From: Acidobacteriaceae bacterium
GTDB lineage: Bacteria; Acidobacteriota; Terriglobia; Bryobacterales; Bryobacteraceae
DNA: 64,000 bases
Reading direction: 5' to 3'
Assembly: GCA_019233755.1 (NCBI GenBank)
Contig: JAFAMD010000059.1
Location: 1 to 64,000, forward strand
Every line of letters starts with the position of its first letter. Position 1 is the stretch's first letter. The notes under the pieces were generated by a model, which saw nothing but the letters and a program-made list of their open reading frames with translations, had not been told where the DNA came from and did not search any database. Below, piece by piece: positions 9,128 through 17,856 of the stretch. The position numbers and the translations under genes are program-made.

Positions 9128-11167
9128 CTAGGCATCCTCTACGCAATCGGTTTGGCGGAGCGTATTGCGCAGGGTACGCACAAGTTCGTGGATGCGGTAT
9201 GGCTTACGGATAAAGTTCGAAAGGGCTTCCCTATCGAGCATGGAACTGGCGCTTATTCTCTCCTGATCATAGGCGCTGGTGAAAATCACTTTCACGTTCG
9301 GCTTGACTCGCCGGACCTCGCGAAAAACTTCCGGGCCGGACATGCCTGGAAGTGTCAGATCGAGCAGTATCGCATCGATGTCCCGGGCGCGGGCGCCAAA
9401 GAGATCAACCGCGGCATGCCCGTCGGAGGCAACGATCACAGAGAAGCCGTGCTTTTGCAGTGACTTTGATACAGCCAGCCGAAGTGTGTCTTCGTCCTCC
9501 ACGAATAGAATGGTCCGATTGGCCGGCGCCGTTTCTTTTTCCATTACAGCCGGGGCAGCAGACTCTTTCTCTTTAGCCTGACCGACGGCGCACGGTATGA
9601 AGACCCGGAACGTAGCCCCTCTGTCGGGTACGCTCACGACGTTAATAGCGCCGCCAAGCGACCGAACAATGCCTTGTACTGCCGCGAGCCCCAAACCACG
9701 GCCGAAGGACTTAGTTGTGTAAAAAGGATCGAATATCTTAGCCCGCGACTGCTCGGTCATGCCGCAGCCTGTATCTGAGACCTCAAGGAGGATATAGTCT
9801 CCTTTCGGCAAAGCCGCCCAACCGTAGAACTGAAAGTCCTGCCCCAGACTCATTCGGGTGGTAGTGACGTGAATCATTCCTTGCCGCTCTCTGAGAGCTT
9901 CTGATGCATTCGTCACGAGGTTCATGATTACGCGGCGAAGCTGTGTGGGATTCGCCCAAACTGCGGGAAGATCTGTTGCGAGGCTGGTTTTGAAGACGGC
10001 CTTCTTTGAGATCGAGACCCTCAGAAACTCAAGCATTCCCTCGATCAGGGACGAGACATCAACCAGTTCGAACGACGCTTCATCGCCTTTGCCGCCGGCG
10101 TAGTCCATCAGCAAATTCAGCACTTCCGATGCACGAATCGCGACAGCACTTATCCGGTCAAGGCTTCCGCGAACTGGCGAATCGGGGGGAGTCTCTAACA
10201 TCGCGAGATCCCCTTCGGCAAAGATACTTCCAAGCATGTTGTTGAAATCGTGAGCTATGCCGGCCGCCAGTACGCCGAGGCTTTCTAACTTCTGGGTGGC
10301 AAGGAGTTGTTCCTGGTTTCTCTTGAGATCCGTAATGTCGACCATGGTGCCGATGTAACCCGCAAGGACACCCCCAACGAAGCGCGGGATGCCAGTGTCC
10401 AGCATCCAGCGGTATTCCCCGTCCGCGCGGCGCAGGCGATATTCCATCTGGAAGCTGCGGCGGGCGTCGAAAGCCGAGGAATATGTGCTGTAGCAGCGAT
10501 CCAGATCATCAGGATGCACACCAGCTGTCCAGCCTTCTCCCAGCTCCTCTTCCATGCTGCGGCCGGTGAATTCAAGCCACGGCTTGTTGAAGAATGTACA
10601 GAGCTTATCCGGGCCGGAGCCCCAGATCAACACCGGTGCCGTGTCCGCCACGTTGCTAAATCGCTCTTCGCTTTCGCGCAGAGCCTGCCCCGCGCGCGTG
10701 AGCTCAACAAGATCGACTTGCAACTGCCGATTCGCAACGAGGAGTTCGGCAGTTCGTTCGGCCACGAGCGTTTCCAGGCGGGCCCGGAGTCGTCCCAATT
10801 CGAGATGCGTTCGGACACGGGCAAGCAGTTCCTCGCTACGAAAGGGTTTGGAAATAAAATCCACGGCGCCCAGCCGCAGACCCTCTACGTGCTCTTCCAC
10901 CTCGTTGGCTGCACTGATAAATATGAGCGGAATGTCGCGCGTCTCCTTTCGCGCCTTGAGCCGGCGGCAAACTTCGAATCCGTCGAGGTTCGGCATGCGG
11001 AGGTCGAGCAGGATCAACTCGGGGGCTCTTGCATCGACGGATTTAAGCGCCAGCTCGCCCGTATCGGCTGGACGCACTTGATACCCCTCCGTCTGCAGGA
11101 TGTTGGTCAGCAACCTCAGCGATTCCGACTCGTCGTCTACTACCAGGATCGTGCCCTGGTCGGTCAT
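9128..11167 (-). CDS. Hybrid sensor histidine kinase, REC-PAS-HisKA-HATPase-REC
   Basis: 679 residues with no membrane segment, hence cytoplasmic. N-terminal receiver with Asp55 (LILLDLRMP) and conserved Lys in ISKPFR near 107; a coiled coil 120-170; PAS domain about 170-285 ending in a PAC segment; dimerisation/phosphorylation helix with His306 (AAGIAHDFNN); ATPase with N-box VTNASEA (Asn420), DTGCGM (465-470) and GLGLA (491-495); C-terminal receiver with Asp603 (LLDLTLPG). The H-D-F-N-N box places it with ATPase-type kinases often paired with sigma-54 activators. Nothing in the frame shows which response regulator it feeds; the NtrC-type protein at 14567-15964 is a candidate by proximity. 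ATG at 11167. Confidence 0.93.
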   Translation of the reverse strand: MTDQGTILVVDDESESLRLLTNILQTEGYQVRPADTGELALKSVDARAPELILLDLRMPNLDGFEVCRRLKARKETRDIPLIFISAANEVEEHVEGLRLGAVDFISKPFRSEELLARVRTHLELGRLRARLETLVAERTAELLVANRQLQVDLVELTRAGQALRESEERFSNVADTAPVLIWGSGPDKLCTFFNKPWLEFTGRSMEEELGEGWTAGVHPDDLDRCYSTYSSAFDARRSFQMEYRLRRADGEYRWMLDTGIPRFVGGVLAGYIGTMVDITDLKRNQEQLLATQKLESLGVLAAGIAHDFNNMLGSIFAEGDLAMLETPPDSPVRGSLDRISAVAIRASEVLNLLMDYAGGKGDEASFELVDVSSLIEGMLEFLRVSISKKAVFKTSLATDLPAVWANPTQLRRVIMNLVTNASEALRERQGMIHVTTTRMSLGQDFQFYGWAALPKGDYILLEVSDTGCGMTEQSRAKIFDPFYTTKSFGRGLGLAAVQGIVRSLGGAINVVSVPDRGATFRVFIPCAVGQAKEKESAAPAVMEKETAPANRTILFVEDEDTLRLAVSKSLQKHGFSVIVASDGHAAVDLFGARARDIDAILLDLTLPGMSGPEVFREVRRVKPNVKVIFTSAYDQERISASSMLDREALSNFIRKPYRIHELVRTLRNTLRQTDCVEDA

Positions 11168-11302
11168 GGATTCCTCCCGAGTGATGTGCGTTTGCCGATC
11201 TGCAGGGCGGGCAAGAGGGGCTTGAACGCATATCCCCCGGTGTAGTATGCCAAGACGGCGATCACGGCAGGATAAGTTTTGGAGATGCGGCGGACAAGGC
11301 CG

Positions 11303-11479
11303 TTAATCTGCTCGACGTCCACGCGACGCGATGTTCGCGCCGGTATCCTCCACCTCATAGCCCGAAGTACATCTTCGCACGGTTTTTTCCAAGGTGGTTT
11401 CGATAGCTTCCGCGTGGAACATCACCCATGCCGCGCCTCTTTCCGTATATTTCACAGCATCACTGATCAGATTGATCGG
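11303..11479 (-). pseudogene. Remnant of a histidine-kinase ATPase domain
   Basis: A stop-bounded open stretch of 58 codons, without a credible start, reads INLISDAVKYTERG followed about 35 residues later by YEVEDTGANIA. The first matches the N-box of histidine kinases (canonical NLLSNAVKYT) with the key Asn replaced by Asp; the second matches the D-x-G-x-G box (canonical VxDTGIGI) with the second Gly lost. An in-frame TGA precedes it and a TAA follows. It lies just upstream of the hybrid kinase gene and in the same direction. I read it as a decayed kinase fragment. An overlapping 64-codon frame at 11164-11358 has no recognisable content. Confidence 0.55.
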
Positions 11480-11604
11480 TCAGGCATGATGTATACGACA
11501 GTAGCTCAGTCGCATGAGTGGGCAAGCCGTGATCCTAGCCGGAGCCGTTCGAGATCCATGCTCGCCAGTGGCCTAGGTGGAATGAAGCGTCTTGTTGGCC
11601 AGCT

Positions 11605-12027
11605 TCATTCAGTATGCGTAACCGGCTGCTGGCCCTGGGCCACCAGTTGCTTCTCCACCTTGGACGTCTCAACGACCCTTACACCCATCTTGTTGCCGCC
11701 CTCGTATACATTCTTGAGGAATTCTTTGTCGCCGTAGCGGTTGAAGACCAGTTCCGTGTGTGCCGGAGTTGCCTTAGCGATGGATTCCCTGACAATGAAT
11801 GTATCTGAGTCCTTTCCGTCCGCGCTGGTAACAGTCATTATGGTGTTATTTCCCTCTTGCATCCGGAACACGTATTTACCGGCGGGAAGCGTCTTGGTTG
11901 AAACGATGAAGGGGTGTGAGATATCGGCGTTGACCTGATCTGTAATCTGCGCATTCAGGTGAACACCGAGGAATGATACAAGCAGGACTAAGCCGCCATT
12001 CAAAACCGTTTCGCATGTTATTCGCAT
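11605..12027 (-). CDS. Small secreted protein of unknown function
   Basis: 140 residues with a signal peptide (hydrophobic 9-22, cleavage near HLNAQ at 23-27). The mature part is a single predicted beta-rich domain: ADISHPFIVSTKTLPAGKYVFRM, then NTIMTVTSADG, a charged middle and a final VRVVETSKVEKQLVAQG. The 'PF.V..KTLPAGKY.FR' pattern recurs in small acidobacterial exported proteins, seen from memory rather than by search. Function unknown. It stands alone between the kinase remnant and the second histidine kinase, all on the same strand; distances above 100 nt on both sides suggest separate transcription. Confidence 0.75.
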   Translation of the reverse strand: MRITCETVLNGGLVLLVSFLGVHLNAQITDQVNADISHPFIVSTKTLPAGKYVFRMQEGNNTIMTVTSADGKDSDTFIVRESIAKATPAHTELVFNRYGDKEFLKNVYEGGNKMGVRVVETSKVEKQLVAQGQQPVTHTE

Positions 12028-12134
12028 TTATATTTCTTCGGTCACCATCTCGACAGTGACCCCGATCTGCATCGGCTCCTTCCGCTCAACAATGACTGCG
12101 TTGAGGCCTTTCAGATTCAAAATTTAAACTTATA

Positions 12135-12152
12135 GCCGAGACTTGGCTCGGC
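12135..12152 (-). terminator. Candidate intrinsic terminator after the second histidine kinase
   Basis: Reading leftward, the hairpin has arms GCCGAG and CTCGGC (6 bp) with a six-base loop, starting eight bases after the kinase stop, and is followed by a T/A-rich stretch (TATAAGTTTAAATTTT). The short stem and interrupted T-run make it moderate evidence only. Confidence 0.4.
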
Positions 12153-12159
12153 CACGATC

Positions 12160-13419
12160 TCAAGCGGTCGCTTCCCGGCTTTGGGTTGCGGGAGGGTTGC
12201 ATGGTTTTCTGTCGATGCCGCCGATCGAATCTGCTTCTGCCTGACTTGCCAAGGGCAAACTGACCATGAAGATAGCCCCGCCTCCGCGTTCGCTTTTGAC
12301 GGTAATGACACCGCAATGTGCTTCAACGATCCGTTTGACAATCGCAAGGCCTAGCGTTTTGTTCGGCCCCGATCGCGGATCATTTTGGAAGAGTTCGAAT
12401 ATTTTTCTTAGCTTGTCGGGCGCAATTTCAGGTCCTTCGTCCCGGATCGAAATACATCCGCGTCCTTCCGTTGTGCTGATGCGAACTTCGATTTTGCCTC
12501 CTGGAGTTGAAGCTTTCACCGCATTGTTCAGCAGGTTGTCGAGCACCTGAACGATTTTGATGGGATCAGCTTCGACCATGAGCTCCCGGGTATCTGACCG
12601 TATAGCTATCTGTATCCCCTTTTGCTCCGCCAGACGACGACTCGGGCGCAGAGCGTCCTTCACCAGAAGAATCGCGTCCGTTGGACGGAGGTCCAGATGC
12701 AGCTTTCCGCATTCGATGGTGGACATCTCGCGCAGCTCGTCGATCAACTGCAACAGAAAAAGACCGGACGACTGCGCCGATTCAAGTAACGCCATTTGTT
12801 CGGGCGCGAGTTCAGTCGCCGCATCATCGATGAGACATTCGATGGCCGACAGAATCCCGCCCGCTGGATTTTTCAGCGCGTGGACAGCCGCCTCCAGTTG
12901 CTCGCATTTTTGGATTTTCAGTTTTTCCAAGTCGAGTGTTTTTTTCAGGAGTTCCCGCTCTGCGTGAGACAGTTTCTCTTGGAGGATCGCAAGCTGGCCG
13001 TTGAGTGACCGCGTGATCTCCGAAATTCGAAGGCGGTCGGAATCCGCCTGCGAATTGCAAAGCGTATTCCATTTCCCGCCAATAGCGTTGATTGCTTCCT
13101 CGTAAAGCTCCTCGACAGATGACGGAGCTACAGATCCGACTACGACGATGCCGCGCGAGGTCATGCAACCGGAAAAAAACAAGGTCATCGCGCCGCGACT
13201 CGACGGCAGGTCCAATTTCCAATCCAGAGCAGCACCAGACCGGCAAACCGCACGGAGAAAGCTGAGCATCTCCCATCGGTCGCACTCCTTCGCCAGTTGC
13301 GTGAGAGCCTGGCCAGCAATGAGGGAATTCTCCAGGCCAAGTCCATTTAGGAGAACTTCGGCGACGATTCCGTCTTCCCGGCAGAGGAGGGTAATCCTGG
13401 GCGTCTTCTTTTGAGGCAT
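12160..13419 (-). CDS. Cytoplasmic sensor histidine kinase with N-terminal sensory domain
   Basis: 419 residues, no membrane segment. Residues 1-105 form a PAS/GAF-like alpha/beta domain; 130-178 are a long coiled coil; phospho-acceptor His180 lies in AVHALKNPAGG, an HxxKN box; the ATPase carries the N-box VLDNLLNNAVKA, a modified G1 box RDEGPEIA (usual DxGxG has become DEGPE), F-box-like IFELFQ and the G2 box NKTLGLAI. ATP binding is still plausible but the altered G1 box is notable. The next genes on the same strand, reading leftward from 15964, are the NtrC-type activator, the ECF sigma factor and then this kinase, so a regulatory cascade is possible. Confidence 0.88.
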   Translation of the reverse strand: MPQKKTPRITLLCREDGIVAEVLLNGLGLENSLIAGQALTQLAKECDRWEMLSFLRAVCRSGAALDWKLDLPSSRGAMTLFFSGCMTSRGIVVVGSVAPSSVEELYEEAINAIGGKWNTLCNSQADSDRLRISEITRSLNGQLAILQEKLSHAERELLKKTLDLEKLKIQKCEQLEAAVHALKNPAGGILSAIECLIDDAATELAPEQMALLESAQSSGLFLLQLIDELREMSTIECGKLHLDLRPTDAILLVKDALRPSRRLAEQKGIQIAIRSDTRELMVEADPIKIVQVLDNLLNNAVKASTPGGKIEVRISTTEGRGCISIRDEGPEIAPDKLRKIFELFQNDPRSGPNKTLGLAIVKRIVEAHCGVITVKSERGGGAIFMVSLPLASQAEADSIGGIDRKPCNPPATQSREATA

Positions 13420-13448
13420 ACAACCTCCCTGCCGGCGCTGCCTACCGC

Positions 13449-13480
13449 GATCGGGGTGCCCGACTCGTATAGACCCGATC
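13449..13480. promoter_or_regulatory. Inverted repeat upstream of the second histidine kinase
   Basis: GATCGGG at 13449-13455 and its reverse complement CCCGATC at 13474-13480 flank an 18-base spacer, about 30 bases upstream of the kinase start. Could be a dimeric-regulator operator or chance; no matching copy was noticed elsewhere in the window. Confidence 0.25.
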
Positions 13481-13621
13481 GGACGCTATTCGGATCCACG
13501 CCCAACTCGGGTTCATCCTTATTAACGAAAGTTAGTAGGTACAAGAATACTTACTACTGATGGGGTTATCCAAGACGCATCATTACGGGGAATGAAATCG
13601 TAAAGAGAGAGAACTGTCCCT

Positions 13622-14374
13622 TCAACTGAGGTACGTGTACTCGGCTGGATGGTGATTCACCCTGAAGGTCAACGTTCGTTGCCCTCTGCGGCCGCAGTGC
13701 TTGAGAAGACGTGCACGCATTTCTTTCCTCGCTCGCATCAGGCGAGATTTGGCCGCGGGAATCGAGATACCTAATCGGGTTGCAACCTCTGGCATCGGCA
13801 GGCCTTGAACGTCTCGAAGGAGGATGACGTTGCGCATGAGTGGTGGAACGCGGGAGATCTCCCGCTGCAGAAGAGTATCGACCTGCTCAGCGCCGAGTTC
13901 TTCTTCCGGGCTCGAGACCTGGTCAATCAGTTCCAGCCGCGCATTCGCCTCGGTGATCTGGTCAATTGAGACGAACCCCACCTGTCGTTGTTCCCGCAGC
14001 CGCATGAGGCACTGGTTCTGTACGATCCGGTACAGCCACGCCGAGAAAGTTCCCTCGAAGCGGAAGGTCTCAAGGCTCTGGAATGCTTTCGCGAAGGCAT
14101 TTTGTACTTCGTCTTCCGCATCGCTCCGGTTGCGGAGCATTGTGAACGCCCGCTTCAGGCAGACCGGGAAGTGGCGCTGCACCAATTGAGTGAACGCGTC
14201 CGCTTGTCCATGTTGCGCCATGCGGAGCAAATGCTCATCGCTGGCGTCGGTATGCGCGAGGAGCGGGGTTGCTACGTTAGCTCCTCGGGGTGCCGTTGCA
14301 AGGTCCGTCACCTTTGCAGCGATCTCGGGTTTGCCCTGGGTAGGAGCCGCTAGCGACAACGTTATGAAAGACAT
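13622..14374 (-). CDS. ECF-type RNA polymerase sigma factor
   Basis: 250 residues from the ATG at 14374, with AAGG about eight bases upstream; the longer frame from a TTG at 14413 is less likely. Region 2 is clear: AFTQLVQRHFPVCLKRAFTML-DAEDEVQNAFAKAF-FSAWLYRIVQNQCLMRLRE. Region 4 is LLRDVQGLPMPEVATRLGISIPAAKSRLMRARKEMR, with the helix-turn-helix. There is an N-terminal extension of about 45 residues before region 2 and a 15-residue tail. No anti-sigma factor gene lies next to it, which is unusual for ECF factors. Two GCGC-N6-GCGC palindromes in its upstream region may control it. Confidence 0.92.
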   Translation of the reverse strand: MSFITLSLAAPTQGKPEIAAKVTDLATAPRGANVATPLLAHTDASDEHLLRMAQHGQADAFTQLVQRHFPVCLKRAFTMLRNRSDAEDEVQNAFAKAFQSLETFRFEGTFSAWLYRIVQNQCLMRLREQRQVGFVSIDQITEANARLELIDQVSSPEEELGAEQVDTLLQREISRVPPLMRNVILLRDVQGLPMPEVATRLGISIPAAKSRLMRARKEMRARLLKHCGRRGQRTLTFRVNHHPAEYTYLS

Positions 14375-14463
14375 GCCGGAACCTTGGCACGCCTGCGGCC
14401 AGCACTCGATCAAAGAGCCCGTGTCTTATGCTTCATCGACTTGCGAAAACACCTCGATAACGA

Positions 14464-14533
14464 GTGCGCCAAAATGCGCCAGAAGCGGACGTTTTGGTAC
14501 GTCTGTAAGGTGAAAGTGCGCGTTTTTGCGCAC
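14464..14533. promoter_or_regulatory. Two palindromic GCGC-N6-GCGC elements upstream of the sigma factor
   Basis: GCGC-CAAAAT-GCGC spans 14466-14479 and GTGCGC-GTTTTT-GCGCAC spans 14516-14533. Their centres are 52 bp apart, about five helical turns, and both have an A/T-rich six-base core between GC arms. They lie between the sigma-factor start and the end of the sigma-54 activator gene. Spacing and symmetry fit cooperative binding of a dimeric regulator; no protein can be named. Confidence 0.35.
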
Positions 14534-14566
14534 CTCGTAAATGCCCGGGCGCGAATTCTGTTTGTT

Positions 14567-15964
14567 TCAGCCGCCGTGTTCCTTCATCGACTGAATAAGA
14601 TCGGTTGTAATACCGTACTTCTCCGCGCGATACGCAAGGGTTCTGCGGGTCAGGTGCAGAAAACGAGCAGCACGCGTCTGGTTACCGGCGAATTTCTTGA
14701 GCGTTCGCACGATTAGGTCTTTCTCCACCGCATCAAGACTGAAACCCGCGTCGGGCAAGCTAGCCGGCAGTACGTCGCCAGTGCGGCGACCATCCTGCAG
14801 GAAATCGGGAAGATCCTGAAGCGTAATCTCAGCGCCCTTGGTGAGCAGAACAGCCCGCTCCACGGCGTTTTCCAACTGCCGCACATTTCCGGGCCAACTG
14901 TAGCTGCAAAACTGTCCGATGACATCCGGCGCCAGCGTCAGCTCGCTGTGGCGGTACTTGGCTTTGCACTTCGCGAAGAAGTGCTGGACGAGTTCCGGAA
15001 TATCTTCGGCGCGCTCGCGAAGCGGCGGCAACTCTATAGGCACCACAACCAGCCGGTAATACAGGTCTTCCCGAAAGGATCCGGCCTTCACCATTGCCGC
15101 GAGGTTTCGATGTGTGGCAGCGATGATCCGCACATCCAGCTTGATGGGGCTGGCGGCGCCTATTTTCTCGATCTCGCGCTCCTGGATCAGGCGAAGAACG
15201 CGGACCTGCAATTCCAGCGGCATCTCACCGATTTCGTCCAGCAGCATGGTTCCGCCGTCGGCCATCTCGGCCTTGCCTTTCTTGTGGGCGACTGCGCCGG
15301 TGAACGAGCCTTTCATGTGCCCGAAGAGCTCCGATTCCAGCAACTCGCGAGGTATGGCGCCGCAATTTACAGTGATAAACGGCCCTTCTCTGCGGGGGCC
15401 GCGAAAATGAATGGCTTTGGCGAGCAATTCCTTGCCTGTTCCTGTCTCGCCTTGAATCAGGATGGTGACATCAGACGAGGCGACACGCGCGGCAATATCG
15501 AGCGTGTACATGAGCTTGGCGGAGGAACCGATGATATTTTCAAATCCGTATTTTTCCTGCAAACAAGCGCGGAGAGAGTCCACCTGTTCGATCAGCCTGT
15601 GGTGTTCAAGGGCCCGATTCACCAGAGCCTTCAGTTCGTACGGGTGGATCGGTTTCGTGAGATAGTCATACGCGCCGGCTTTCATCGCTTCCACGGCGCT
15701 CTGGATGGTCCCGAAAGCAGTCATGACAATGACTGTTGTCCCTGCATTGTCTGACCGCACACTCTTTAACACATCAATGCCGGAGGCGCCTGGCAGATGC
15801 AAATCGGTGATGACGAGATCAACCGGCTCTCTCTGCAGGATCTCCATTGCCCGTTCCGCCGTCGGGGCGGCGCTCGTGTGGTACCCGGCTTTACGAAGCA
15901 CCGTCTCCATCACGTGCCGAACGGTGTCTTCGTCCTCAACGATTAATATTCGCGGCTCCGCCAT
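14567..15964 (-). CDS. Sigma-54-dependent response regulator (NtrC family)
   Basis: 465 residues from the ATG at 15964, preceded by GAGAGG five bases upstream (longer frame to 16036 rejected). Receiver domain 1-120 with phospho-acceptor Asp54 (VITDLHLPG) and Lys in LTKPI; AAA+ domain 140-380 with Walker A GETGTGKE (172-179), Walker B LLDEIGE (241-247) and the sigma-54 contact loop GSFTGA (219-224), which has Ser in place of the usual Ala of GAFTGA; the arginine-finger region RLPPLRER-like follows. C-terminal Fis-type helix-turn-helix (AGNQTRAARFLHLTRRTLAYR). It should open promoters held by RpoN; I found no convincing -24/-12 promoter next to it, so targets may lie elsewhere. Confidence 0.95.
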   Translation of the reverse strand: MAEPRILIVEDEDTVRHVMETVLRKAGYHTSAAPTAERAMEILQREPVDLVITDLHLPGASGIDVLKSVRSDNAGTTVIVMTAFGTIQSAVEAMKAGAYDYLTKPIHPYELKALVNRALEHHRLIEQVDSLRACLQEKYGFENIIGSSAKLMYTLDIAARVASSDVTILIQGETGTGKELLAKAIHFRGPRREGPFITVNCGAIPRELLESELFGHMKGSFTGAVAHKKGKAEMADGGTMLLDEIGEMPLELQVRVLRLIQEREIEKIGAASPIKLDVRIIAATHRNLAAMVKAGSFREDLYYRLVVVPIELPPLRERAEDIPELVQHFFAKCKAKYRHSELTLAPDVIGQFCSYSWPGNVRQLENAVERAVLLTKGAEITLQDLPDFLQDGRRTGDVLPASLPDAGFSLDAVEKDLIVRTLKKFAGNQTRAARFLHLTRRTLAYRAEKYGITTDLIQSMKEHGG

Positions 15965-16054
15965 GCAACCTCTCTGACAAGGCATACGCGGTGATTTCGA
16001 GCATACCGGATCTTCACCACTAACCGATAGCGGCAAGACCTCGCCGGGTTCCGG

Positions 16055-16816
16055 TTACTGCCGCAGTTGCGCAATCTGTTCTTCGACTTTCTTCCGGCCG
16101 GCGGCCCCGAGCGGTACGGAGTCCAAGTATTTTTCAAGTTCCTGAGCGGCCTCATCCCGCCGGCCGCTCTCAGCCAGAATCTCCGAAGCCACCAGGCGCG
16201 CTTTAGGGAAGTCGCCGGCAGCGCGCTCTAAGTTAGTAAGGGCTTCAACCGTGTCCCCGTTTTCGGCGACGAGGCAAAATCCCAAAACGTAATGGACCTG
16301 CTCATAAGCGGGGTCGATCCTTAACGCCCGCCGCGCAACCGGTAAGGCCTCGTCACAACGCCCGAGCATGTACAGCGCAATGCTCAAATTCTTGACAGCT
16401 TTGTAGTGGTCGGGTACCAGCTCAATGGCCCGTTGAAATTGTTCCGCCGCCTGGTCCATATGTCCCAGCCATCCAAGAACAACCCCAAGGTCGTTGTAGA
16501 CGTCCGCAAATTCCGGATCTATTTTTACTGCGTTTTGCATGTGGAGCAAGGCCAGTTGGTTGTCACCCTTCCTAATGGCATCGCTCGCTTTCTTCTGTTC
16601 CTTTTGGGCTTCTTTCGGAATCTTGTGCTGAAGCTGCTGCAGCGAAACGGTAGACGTATTCGCTTGGCCGGCTCGCTCTGTTGTCATGTGAGGTGCCAAG
16701 TGAGAGTCGAGATAATCTCGATACCCCTGCATTTGTCTGGGCGTTTCTACCTGGGCCGAGACCGTTACCGAGGTGAAAAAGAAGATTAGCCCGAATAAAG
16801 AAATCTGAGTCTTCAC
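16055..16816 (-). CDS. Secreted tetratricopeptide-repeat protein
   Basis: 253 residues. Signal peptide 1-21 (FGLIFFFTSVTVSAQ). A low-complexity Gln/Lys-rich segment near 55-85 precedes about four to five TPR motifs: AVKIDPEFADVYNDLGVVLGWLG, QRAIELVPDHYKAVKNLSIAL, RRALRIDPAYEQVHYVLGFCL, then weaker copies to residue 235. TPRs serve as protein-protein contact surfaces, so this is probably a periplasmic scaffold. It is divergent from the VWFA gene starting at 16948, with 131 bp between them. In this phylum TPR and VWFA proteins often occur together; a physical partnership here is inference. Confidence 0.85.
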   Translation of the reverse strand: MKTQISLFGLIFFFTSVTVSAQVETPRQMQGYRDYLDSHLAPHMTTERAGQANTSTVSLQQLQHKIPKEAQKEQKKASDAIRKGDNQLALLHMQNAVKIDPEFADVYNDLGVVLGWLGHMDQAAEQFQRAIELVPDHYKAVKNLSIALYMLGRCDEALPVARRALRIDPAYEQVHYVLGFCLVAENGDTVEALTNLERAAGDFPKARLVASEILAESGRRDEAAQELEKYLDSVPLGAAGRKKVEEQIAQLRQ

Positions 16817-16947
16817 TTGTACATCCCCGTCGTGCCTTGATATCTAACCCGTTATTCGAATGATGGGAATCTGAAGCCGCCGATTCATTTCGTGAGGTGT
16901 GTGTGACCGCCCGTGTGAGAGTTAAAGTGCAGTTAGAGCCGAATCAC

Positions 16948-17856
16948 ATGTTTCGTCTTCCCCTCACTCTCGCCGGTCTGCTAGTCGTTTCTGTTAGTGC
17001 TGGAATCGGGCAGCAACCGACATCGGGGATGCCGACCACCGTCATCCGTGCCAACGTGCATCTGGTTGTCTTGCACGCCACCGTTACCGACGACAAAGGA
17101 GAGGTGGTCTCGGGCCTCTCCGAGCAGGCATTTCGGCTGCTGGTCGACAATCAGCCTCATCCCATCAGCGTGTTTCGAGGGGAGGATATGCCCGTGGCGG
17201 TAGGTCTCGTCGTCGATCACAGCGAAAGCATGGCTCCAATGTGGCCCAACGTTGTCGCAGCCGCCCTGGGCTTTTTACGTGTGAGTAATCCAGACGACCA
17301 AATGTTTGTTGTCGACTTCAGCAATCAGATCCGGCTCGGATTGCCGTCTGGCAAAACATTTACGAATAGCGCCTCGGAATTGCAAGCAGCGCTGTTGCGA
17401 TATCCTCCTGGCGGTTCAACGGCCCTCTATGATGCAATCGGCGTCGCCCTGGCTCACGTGGAAAAAGCCACCATCACGAAGCAGGCTTTACTGATCATCA
17501 CTGATGGTGGTGATAACTCGAGCCGGGCTCGTCTCAATCACGTCCTGGACTGGGCTCGAAAGGCCAGCGTTACGCTGTACTGCATTGGCCTTTATAACGG
17601 AGCGGATAGCGACCGTAATCCGCAGGTTCTCAAGGACCTTGCCGACGCCACCGGCGGTAAAGCTTTATTTCCGTCGACCGCCTCAGATACTTCGAGTGTC
17701 TGCGTGAAACTGGCCAAGGACATTCGGAGTCAGTACACCCTCGCCTTCAATGGGGCGCAGGACGGCAAATACCACCCGATTAGCCTGACCGTACAGGATC
17801 GCGGGCGCGGCCTCACCGTTCGTACGCGTACCGGATATCAGGCCGGAACACCTTAG
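16948..17856 (+). CDS. Secreted VWFA-related protein (acidobacterial type), second copy
   Basis: 302 residues from the ATG at 16948 (a GTG at 16897 in the same frame would add 17 residues before the signal peptide). Signal peptide ends near SAGIGQ (21). The domain order matches the gene at 8247: N-terminal VHLVVLHATVTDDKGEVVSGL strand block, then a VWA domain with a full metal site Asp90-x-Ser92-x-Ser94 (VVDHSES), GGSTALYD, and ITDGGDNSSR; final VRTRTGYQ. The Asp-x-Ser-x-Ser is canonical here whereas the first copy has Thr. Probably periplasmic or outer-membrane associated; ligand unknown. Confidence 0.9.
   Translation: MFRLPLTLAGLLVVSVSAGIGQQPTSGMPTTVIRANVHLVVLHATVTDDKGEVVSGLSEQAFRLLVDNQPHPISVFRGEDMPVAVGLVVDHSESMAPMWPNVVAAALGFLRVSNPDDQMFVVDFSNQIRLGLPSGKTFTNSASELQAALLRYPPGGSTALYDAIGVALAHVEKATITKQALLIITDGGDNSSRARLNHVLDWARKASVTLYCIGLYNGADSDRNPQVLKDLADATGGKALFPSTASDTSSVCVKLAKDIRSQYTLAFNGAQDGKYHPISLTVQDRGRGLTVRTRTGYQAGTP

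Noticed and set aside
10307..11245. 312-codon frame antisense to the hybrid kinase
   Set aside because: Overlaps a complete REC-PAS-kinase-REC gene; its residues are rich in Arg/His/Gln as expected of a shadow.
11164..11358. 64-codon frame overlapping the kinase start by 4 nt as a coupled small gene
   Set aside because: No ribosome site or conserved pattern; the same DNA is better explained in another frame as a kinase remnant at 11303-11479.
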